Source: Macrotis lagotis
Taxonomy: Eukaryota; Chordata; Mammalia; Peramelemorphia; Peramelidae
Assembly (NCBI RefSeq): GCF_037893015.1
Contig: NC_133665.1
Location: 40,500,537-40,564,536, forward strand
Reading direction: 5' to 3'
DNA: 64,000 bases
A program made the position numbers and the translations under genes. The notes beneath the pieces are model-generated. The model was given only the letters and a program-made list of their open reading frames with translations, had not been told where the DNA came from and did no database searches. Below, piece by piece: positions 57,144-64,000 of the stretch. Position 1 is the stretch's first letter. The number at the start of each line of letters is the position of its first letter.

Positions 57144-57506
57144 ATTTTGTTATTCAGTTGTATCCGATTCTTTGTCAGATCTTCTTGGCAAAGACACTAG
57201 AATGATTTGCCATTTCCCTCTCCAGTTCATTTTTACTAGTGAGGGAACCAAAGTGAATAAGGTGATTTTCCTTAGTGTCTGACTCTTTGTTGGGTTTCCT
57301 TGGCAAAGATACTGGAGTGGTTGCCATACTGAAGTGGTGGCCATTTCCTTCTCCCATTCATTTTACAGGTGAGGAAATTGAAGCAAACAGGGTTAAGTGA
57401 CTTACCTAGGTTCACACAACTACTAAGTGTCTGAAGTCAGGCTTAAACTCAAGTGTTCCTGACTCCAGGCCCAGAACTTTATCCATTGTACCACTTATCT
57501 ACCCTT
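57144..57506 (-). mobile_element. Two overlapping or tandem MAR1 copies
   Basis: The inverted MAR1 tail occurs at 57144-57265 (GTTATTCAGTTGTATCCGAT) and again at 57275-57360 (TGTCTGACTCTTTGTTGGGT). The CORE and tRNA head follow only once, ending near 57506. Confidence 0.75.
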
Positions 57507-58744
57507 TTCTTAAATTTCCTTCTCTTCTAATTTGGAAACTTCTAACTTTTAAGTCTTTCAGATCTCTAGAAGTCATCTAAATTCTGTCTGTACCTCACAA
57601 AGCCTGAAGATGTTATTAAAATTTTGTTTTGTTCATCACTGTTCATTACTATTCTCCATCAACATTGCTAGGCAACTGATAACCTTTGAAGTTGGTGTAC
57701 CATAATATACTCCTTCTAAGATGTTGGCCCCTAACTCAGAGTCTTTCTCTATATCTCTTCCCCTGAAATCACATTGGAATATTTTAATATCTACATTAAG
57801 GACATTTCTGGGAAAATCCTCACAGTTTCTTGAATGCCTCAGCTCCTGTGACTTCTAATTCCTTTCTGTTTCAGCTACCCTACCAGGATGGGCATATCTT
57901 TTTCCTTTCTATCACTCAAAACTGTTTCATCTCCAAGACCTGAAATTTCTTTCACTAACCACCTCTTTTACACCTTATTTCTTCTAATCTAGTTCTTCAC
58001 CCTTATTATGACCTTTCTTCAATGTTATTTGATGGAATTGAAGGGCTTTCATAGACAAATTACAGAAGACAGTGTTGAAGACATTGGACCTTTTACTTTG
58101 TGTCTTTTAGAAAAGGTCCAAAGTAAGGGGTTCATGTTGTTCAAATGTAGACACCTAGGGGAGGGATAGGGAGGGACAATAAAGGAGGAACACTAGAGTG
58201 AGCCAACAAGCCCCTCATTCTCAAACCAGGACTGATACCTTCAATCCTTGGTTTATGGCCAATATCCCTTACATTGAGGGTCCACATTCATATCTCCAAA
58301 GCAGTGCTGGGAAGGGAGACAAGACACACTACCTCAGTTTTTAATATCTTGTTTTCTCCCTAACAAATCTTGATTCTGAGCCATATTTTCAGTAATGTCA
58401 TCTCCTCCAACCTTAAATCCTTTTTTCCTCTTGACATTTGAATATATCTGATAGCAATTCTAAATGTTCTCTTCTCTCTTCAAGTCTCTAATACTTTTCT
58501 CTCTGCCCTTGCCTGACAGATCATCTCAACTCTTATGTTTTTAATTTTTTTTACCTCTTACTTTTTTTAAGAAGAGTGATACCCTCCCAATAAGAGCTCC
58601 TTTATATCCTCCAAACCTTCACCATCTTCACTCATCCTCCTTTCCTATAATGTCAGACTAAGAGGTGACCTACATCCTTTCCAAGGCTATCTCTTCTGTC
58701 TATACTCTCAATTCCTTTTCTCCCCTAAAAGTATTCTCTGTGTT

Positions 58745-58925
58745 CCTGTCTCTTTCTCCATTTCTGTCTCTCTCTATTTGTCTCTCTGTCTCTGTCTCTC
58801 TATTTCTCTGACCCTGTCTCTGTTTCATTCTTTCTCTCGCTCTCTCTTTTTGTCTCTCTGTCTCTTCTTCTCTCTGTCTCTCTGTCTTTCTATATCTCTG
58901 TCTGTCTCTCTATTCTCCCTTCTTC
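58745..58925. repeat. (TCTCTG/TCTC)n low-complexity tract
   Basis: Imperfect TCTCTG and TCTC units inside the L2. The frame made of S, L and F residues here is an artefact. Confidence 0.85.
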
Positions 58926-59214
58926 TTTCTACCTCCTGTACTCTCTTCTCTCCTTTCTTCCTTTAATTCAGATACAAATATGCCTGACCTAAAAATAATC
59001 ATTCATCATACTACTTCCTAAAGCTATTTTCCTATATCCATCTTTTCCTTTCCTGCCAAATTTCAAGAATAAACAATCCAAACTTTCTAGCTCCACTATC
59101 TTATTCCTCTACCTGTTAAAGTTTGACTTCTTTTCCAATTTTCTCTCTTCAAAGACAGCAATGTCCTCTTCATTGCTAAACTCAAATATCTTTGGGTTTT
59201 TTTTATTCCTATGT

Positions 59215-59440
59215 GGGAATAGTATAAATGGAAGTAGCCTTATTTAGAAGAAAGAATAGTCAATTCGGGATCAGAAACTATGGGTTCAAATCCTAGTTCT
59301 ATCACTTACAAGGCATGATCACTTTGAGCAAATCATTTAACATCCCCAAGTCTGTTTACTTGGGCTTAAGTAAAAGAATGTATGTAAAATGTCTTCTAAA
59401 TCATGAAGAACTATTCAAATGTGGGCCATTATTGTCAAAT
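59215..59440 (+). mobile_element. MIR SINE inserted in L2
   Basis: GGGTTCAAATCCTAGTTCTA, TTGAGCAAATCATTTAACAT and a MIR-like tail. L2 RT sequence reads on either side. Confidence 0.7.
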
Positions 59441-60041
59441 TCCTCCTTCTTGATATCTCTGTAGCATTTGGCCTTGTTGAGGACCTTATACTTCTTAACA
59501 GTCTCTCCTCTCTTTGCTTACATGATGCTACTCACCTGATTCTCTACCTCTTTCTCTCTGATCACTACTTCTGTTTTCTTTTCTGATTTCCCATTCTCAT
59601 CCTTCTGCTAAAACATGGATCTCCCCTTCCCTTCTCTCTTTTTTCCATTTCCTCTTTCCCCTCCCATCCTTTAATTTCTTCTTTTTCCTTCCTCTCCATT
59701 TTTCTCATTTCTATCCTTTCTCACCCATTTCCAAGGAATCGTTTATCACCTCTGCAAATGAGTTCCCAACTTTTATCTGTTCATCTCTCCTCTGAAGTAT
59801 AGAACATTAGTTCTTACTGTTTACTAATTATTTTCTCCTGGATTTCAAGTGCCAGAAGGCACCATAAATTTGATGTGTCCATAACTGAACCCCTTGTCTT
59901 CCCCTCAAAACCATCTGATTCCCCCTTAACATCTCTATTTCTGTTGTTGGATGCTCCAAATCTTCAGTCATCTTTGAACTCACCCCTGCCCCCCACTCTC
60001 TATTCCTCTGACCCTGACTCTGGCTCTGGCTCTCTAGCTCA

Positions 60042-60045
<4 letters not shown>

Positions 60046-60088
<43 letters not shown>

Positions 60089-60112
60089 TCTTTCTTTTGT
60101 ACACATAAACAG

Positions 60113-60158
<46 letters not shown>
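60046..60158. repeat. (TC)n and (CA)n microsatellites
   Basis: (TC)n at 60046-60082 and (CA)n at 60114-60158, separated by about 30 bases, inside L2. Confidence 0.95.
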
Positions 60159-60164
<6 letters not shown>

Positions 60165-60369
60165 ACACCCCTTCAAATTAAGTTTGTTTCCATACCACAT
60201 TAATTTGACCTTACCAATAAATCTCACTTTTTGTTTCCGTCTTTCTATTTCAGGGTAACCATTTTTCTTTATGTTCAAGCCTTTTTCTTTTCTTGATGAG
60301 ACTATTGTTATCATTTGTTTGGATGTTCAGCTGCTGTTTTAACCTTTCTGTAATCCATCCTTATGTCAT

Positions 60370-60550
60370 TTCCTAGGTAACATGGTTCAGTGGATCTAAA
60401 TTTGACTCCTGAGTATGCTACTCACAACTGTGTGATCTTGGGGTAAATCTCTTACTGTTTTCTGGGTCTTACTTTCTTTTCACTGAAATTAATAATTTGG
60501 ACTGAAAGATCTTTCATATCCCTTCCAACTTGAAGATTTTTGATCCTATG
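60370..60550 (+). mobile_element. MIR-type SINE inserted in L2
   Basis: CTAGGTAACATGGTTCAGTG, TGTGTGATCTTGGGGTAAAT, CATATCCCTTCCAACTTGAA and TTTGATCCTATGA. Confidence 0.65.
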
Positions 60551-61009
60551 AATACACCAGTAAGAATATATTGCTCTTCTTAAAATTCAGTGACTCCTTG
60601 TTCCCTAATGAGTAAAATTATAGGCTACTAAAGTTGCCATTTGAAGTCCTTCACAATCTTTTTTCATCCTTTTCTAACCTTCATTGCACCCACTCTATAC
60701 TCCTTTCCACATCCCATTCTTTCCATCCCTTGTTTATGTCCTCAATACTCCACATCAGCCTTTTTCAGTGTCTTTTGAAGTTCTTGCTGTTTAATGTCCA
60801 ACTCAAATAGTACATTCTGTTTGAAGCCTTCAATTATCCTAAATAAAAGTGGGTTTTCTGTCAAATAATAAAACTTTTCCTGGACAGCTCCTTTGCATTT
60901 GGCTCTCTTTTTGCATCTTAATGGATTAATATCATATTTCTTCCCCATTAAATGGCAAGTTCCTTGAGTTCAGGTTCAATGTCTCATCTTTTTTCTTCCT
61001 TTAACACAT

Positions 61010-61268
61010 AGCTCATGAACCATCTTCTGAATGAAGCCTTAACTACCAATGTCCTCTATCCGAAACTACCTAGCAATCGACTTCTTTGAATTTGTATTTA
61101 TTTGATTCATATTTATGCTATATATAATTGTCTCCTCTATTTGTAATTTTTTGATGTAAGCTCCATGTGAGAGTGAAATTGTTTCATTCTTTGAACTTTT
61201 ATTGACAAAATGCAATACACAGCGTTACTGGAGGTACTTAAAGAATTCATTTTGATTAATTGATTGAT
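61010..61268 (+). mobile_element. Second L2 3' end
   Basis: TGAACCATCTTCTGAATGAA, TTTTTTGATGTAAGCTCCAT and TTAATTGATTGATT, an L2 3' end directly after the previous one. Confidence 0.6.
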
Positions 61269-61969
61269 TTTATTCTTAGGGCTTAATGTCATTCTTTCTG
61301 ATCATTAGATGCAAAGGACATATTGTTGGAATTGAAAAATAGGAAACATTTAAGTTGTCTTTAGTGATGGACAATGTTGTTATTTGTCCTTCATTCTCCA
61401 GGGAAACCATGATATCAGGGGGATGCTGCTATGATGAGGGAATTTTGTGATAGTCGACATAGATATCAAGTCTGTTTTTCATAGGACACAGTTGAATTTT
61501 ACATATAACAATCACAATATTTGCTACAGAATTTTTAAAAAAGAGGGTTTTGCTTGTCCTAGAGTTCTTTTAAAATGTAAATGTTTGCTTTCAGTTACTA
61601 CTTAGCAATTCAGAGATAAATTTACAGCAACCTATGACCTATAGGTTAAAAGTTCAAAAGAAACTTGTGAGGAACTACTACATAATTCTTAGATTCATTA
61701 AACTGGCACCTTAGCCTTCCTTCCAGTCTGATAATGATCCATGCTCTTGGACTCTAAAGACATTTATATTAAAAACAACTTTTTCTGATATTTGTGTTAT
61801 TATAAGATGAATTGCCTCAGAGTTCTATTTTGGAATCTTCTGACTTGTGTAATACTGGAGGTCAGAGGGCCTCCAGACAGTATGGTCTAGGACACTTGGG
61901 AGAATTCTCAATTCTCTCATTCATAAATCTCACACAGACATTCTTGGCAAAGCATGATGTGACACCATT
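61269..61969. other. Mostly unassigned
   Basis: No supported gene. 61380-61430 (TTATTTGTCCTTCATTCTCC, AGGGAAACCATGATATCAGG) has the look of a dispersed repeat but I cannot name it. Confidence 0.4.
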
Positions 61970-62136
61970 CCATATGCTCTTACATCCCCCATGGAAATGC
62001 ACCGGTTACAAAGTGAAAGACAGGTAGTTTTTTTTTTTGAAATCTTGAAAGCTCCATATGTTCTTACATCCCCCATGCAAATGCATTATTCACAAAGAGA
62101 AAGACAAGTAGTTTTATTGAAGTCTTGAAAGAAAGT
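61970..62136. repeat. 84-bp tandem duplication
   Basis: CCATATGCTCTTACATCCCC at 61970 and CCATATGTTCTTACATCCCC at 62054 begin two copies. They run in parallel through AAAGACAGGTAGTTTT / AAAGACAAGTAGTTTT to ATCTTGAAAG / GTCTTGAAAG. The period is 84 bp and the copies are diverged (roughly 80-85% by eye). Confidence 0.85.
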
Positions 62137-62799
62137 AAATAAAATAAATGCCTAACAGAATCTTTGGACACACACACACACATACACACACACATGCTCT
62201 TGTCATATGCAATTTTCCCTTTGAGTTCTTTATTGATTCTCAGTTTTAGGATTACTGTTCTGAAAAATCAAAGAGTTCATCTTCTAGTATGCTGTTCCCT
62301 GGTAATGTTGTCAGGTGGGTTTCCTCTGATAGCTCTTTTCAGACTCCTCTGGTATCCTATATCACTCTCTGCATGAAGCATTAAGTGCTTCTTTCCATTG
62401 TGGTTGTCCATTATTGCTCAGCAAATCTCTTCACTTTAGTTATTGGGTGAAGTGTTTTCCACCATAAAAGAGAAGACCTCTAGGTTTATACCATCTGACA
62501 GGAGATATACTTCTTAGCCCATTATAGCCTAGCATTGCCTCATTAAAGCGAAAGATATTTTTTATTGAACTAGTGGTTCTTTGAAACACATATACTAACT
62601 TCTAAACTCATAAAAACAGAACTTGAGAAATGTACCTGGCAAAAACTTCATGTTCAGGATGGTGATTCCAAATAATTATGTCCTTTCTACCTCTGAGACC
62701 TGGCAGACAGTTCACCTTCCTTGTTGAGGAAGCATATCCCACTTGTTTGAGAACAAAGTAAGACACTCCAACTTCTCCCTAATTATGTTTCTTTAAAAA
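62137..62799. other. Mostly unassigned, short (CA)n
   Basis: A CA-rich run lies at 62168-62195. Nothing else is recognised. Confidence 0.5.
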
Positions 62800-63170
62800 A
62801 TTATTGATACGTTTTCTTTTACAAAATATAATTTCCAAGCATACCCTTCCCTTTACATCTGCCTCTGTATCTACCCTTTCCTTGTAACAAATATTTAAAA
62901 GAAAAACAGTTCAGCATAGTCAACCAATAAATCTGTGTAATGCCAGCATCTATAACATTCCATAACTATAAGGAAATTTCTCTAATGAAAATAAGTCAGC
63001 CTCTTTTCTCATCTCTTCTTCAGGGCCAAGTTTTATCATTTTATTTATCTTTCTGCTTAAATTGTTGCACTTTCCTGGTTCTGCTTACTTCACTGTGAAT
63101 CAGTTCGTTTAAGTCTCCCCATGTCTCTCTGAAGCTAGTTATCTTGCTTTTATAATGAAGACTCTCTGTC
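62800..63170 (-). mobile_element. Inverted L1 3' UTR and ORF2 end
   Basis: CTTGTAACAAATATTTAAAA, ACAGTTCAGCATAGTCAACC and CTGGTTCTGCTTACTTCACT, which is the complement of the L1 AGTGAAGTGAGCAGAACCAG motif. Confidence 0.7.
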
Positions 63171-63547
63171 AGGCAATGAGTTGTGATTACTTAACTCATT
63201 CAGTGATGTTTCTGTTTACCAACTGACCTAAGGTGGAAGAGATGAGAAAATGTGTATTTGCTAAAACTTTCATCTTGCATTCATTTAGGAGAATTTAAAA
63301 TTTGGATGAAGGGGAGGATTAAAAAAAAAAAGAAAAGGCTCCAGCAGTGGCTTAAATTATACAGAAATAAAACTGTACTTAGTTGAGTAAATTGACTGAA
63401 TGAAGGGACTAACATCTTCAGCAAACTAAGATCACCCATTTGGGCCAAACAACTTTGACATTCCTCCCTAAAACTCATGTCTCAGATACTGTTCTCAATG
63501 TTCTCATGATTATCTGGCATCCTGTGTGAGTTATGACACCAAATGGT

Positions 63548-63752
63548 AATGACAAATGTTTGGTCTTTGTTATACAACAGAGAAGTAGCTGTTTTTCTGC
63601 TCTCAAGAAAACATGGTGAACTAATTAATATTCCACATAAGGAGCCTTACTTGGTGCAGCTTTTTCATATGACATATACTCTTATATTTAATTTCAGGTT
63701 TAAATGTATCGAGTGGGTGTTTCCTTTTCATGTTTAATTTTCCCCATCCATC
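63548..63752 (+). repeat. Unclassified dispersed repeat, copy B
   Basis: Pairs with 28226-28405, with matching blocks at both ends and weaker matches between (for example GTGCAGCTTTTTCA against TTGCAGTTATTCCT, and TTATATTTAATTTCAGGT against AGTTAATTTAATTACAGATG). Confidence 0.45.
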
Positions 63753-64000
63753 AAGATGAGCAACCAGTTTGAGAAGTGAAATTATTTTGATTTATCTGAG
63801 GTTTTGATTCATATGTATACTGGTATTTAATGAAAATTAAACTCCTCTTTTCTCTCCATCTTTTATGGAGCTTTCTAAGAATATTAGAATCCACAATTAT
63901 GGATTGCATTGAAGAAATTATATTGATTGCTTTTGTCATGGGTTTTTTTTTTTTGCTTCTGCCAACAAAAGCCTTTCTTTGATGCTTTCTTATATTACAG
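63753..64000. other. No recognised feature
   Basis: AT-rich end of the window with a T run at 63943-63953. No gene or repeat assigned. Confidence 0.5.

Larger units (their letters stand above)
57530..60985 (+). mobile_element. Long L2-class LINE, ORF2 to near 3' end
   Basis: Pyrimidine-rich coding strand. The clearest part is the RT region: AGACAGCAATGTCCTCTTCA, then (after a MIR) TTGATATCTCTGTAGCATTT (L-D-x-S-A-A-F pattern), TTTGCTTACATGATGCTACT and ACCTGATTCTCTACC (SWFSSY-like). Later: TGTCCATAACTGAACCCCTT at 59877, then GTTGCCATTTGAAGTCCTTC at 60632 and the 3' end. A 300-bp stretch at 58030-58330 is foreign or unrecognised. The part before 58340 is the least certain. Confidence 0.65.

Noticed and set aside
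58030-58330. LTR or promoter in the middle of the L2
   Set aside because: I saw a short inverted repeat (GGACCTTTT / AAAAGGTCC near 58087-58123) but no TG...CA ends or target duplication, so no call is made.
59828-60314. Frames of 112 and 91 codons on the minus strand
   Set aside because: They are made of (CA)n and (TC)n repeats read as VCVC and ERER runs within an L2.

Overview
This window is vertebrate nuclear DNA and almost certainly marsupial. It is AT-rich and CpG-poor and has no prokaryotic gene architecture. It is packed with marsupial-type retroposons: tRNA-derived SINEs with a short A-rich or microsatellite tail (called SINE1/WSINE-type here), MAR1-type tRNA-RTE SINEs, MIR/CORE-SINEs, L1s of marsupial type, and L2/CR1 LINEs that reach kilobase length. 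The SINE sub-types lean towards an Australian marsupial, possibly a dasyuromorph, but that is inference. Family names rest on recognised consensus features, not on a database search.

The only plausible host-gene signal lies at about 54.6-55.2 kb on the + strand. A locally CpG-richer 5' region leads into an ATG in good context (55020). A very short coding exon is split by a 91-bp GT-AG intron from an 83-bp exon (55122-55204). Spliced together they encode a textbook secretory signal peptide and end in a strong donor in phase 1. I read this as the 5' end of a secreted or membrane protein gene whose remaining exons lie to the right of the window. The gene is not identified. About 8.8 kb downstream (55.2-64 kb) would then be intron.

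Layout. 0-5 kb: a homopurine tract, unassigned AT-rich DNA, then MIR/MAR1/SINE1/L2 copies. 5.3-7.2 kb: an L1 3' half split by a 772-bp GC-rich insertion with 18-bp target-site duplications. 7.2-12.7 kb: mostly unassigned, with scattered SINEs, a CR1-like remnant and an L2 end. 12.8-14.8 kb: an inverted L2 carrying RT-domain remains and a young SINE. 15-18 kb: SINEs and L2 ends. 18.4-20.9 kb: two L1 fragments. 22.0-24.7 kb: a minus-strand L1. 25-31 kb: MIR, MAR1, L2 and microsatellites. 31.4-43.4 kb: a nested stack in which L2 sequence is interrupted by an internally deleted L1 (with a SINE in it), then by a longer L1 that holds a Tigger-like DNA transposon and a SINE; a twin-primed L1 and a second L2 follow. 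43-50 kb: fragments. 50.0-52.6 kb: an ORF1-plus-3'UTR (HAL1-like) L1 with two SINEs. 53-57.5 kb: SINE/L2 fragments around the gene start. 57.5-61.3 kb: a long plus-strand L2 with MIR insertions and microsatellites. 61.3-64 kb: mostly unassigned, with an 84-bp tandem duplication, an inverted L1 3' end and one member of an unclassified dispersed repeat pair.

No tRNA, rRNA, CRISPR array, operon or intact transposase/reverse transcriptase was found. All LINE reading frames are broken. Target-site duplications give a partial chronology: L2 and MIR are oldest, then L1 and Tigger, then the SINE1 insertions.
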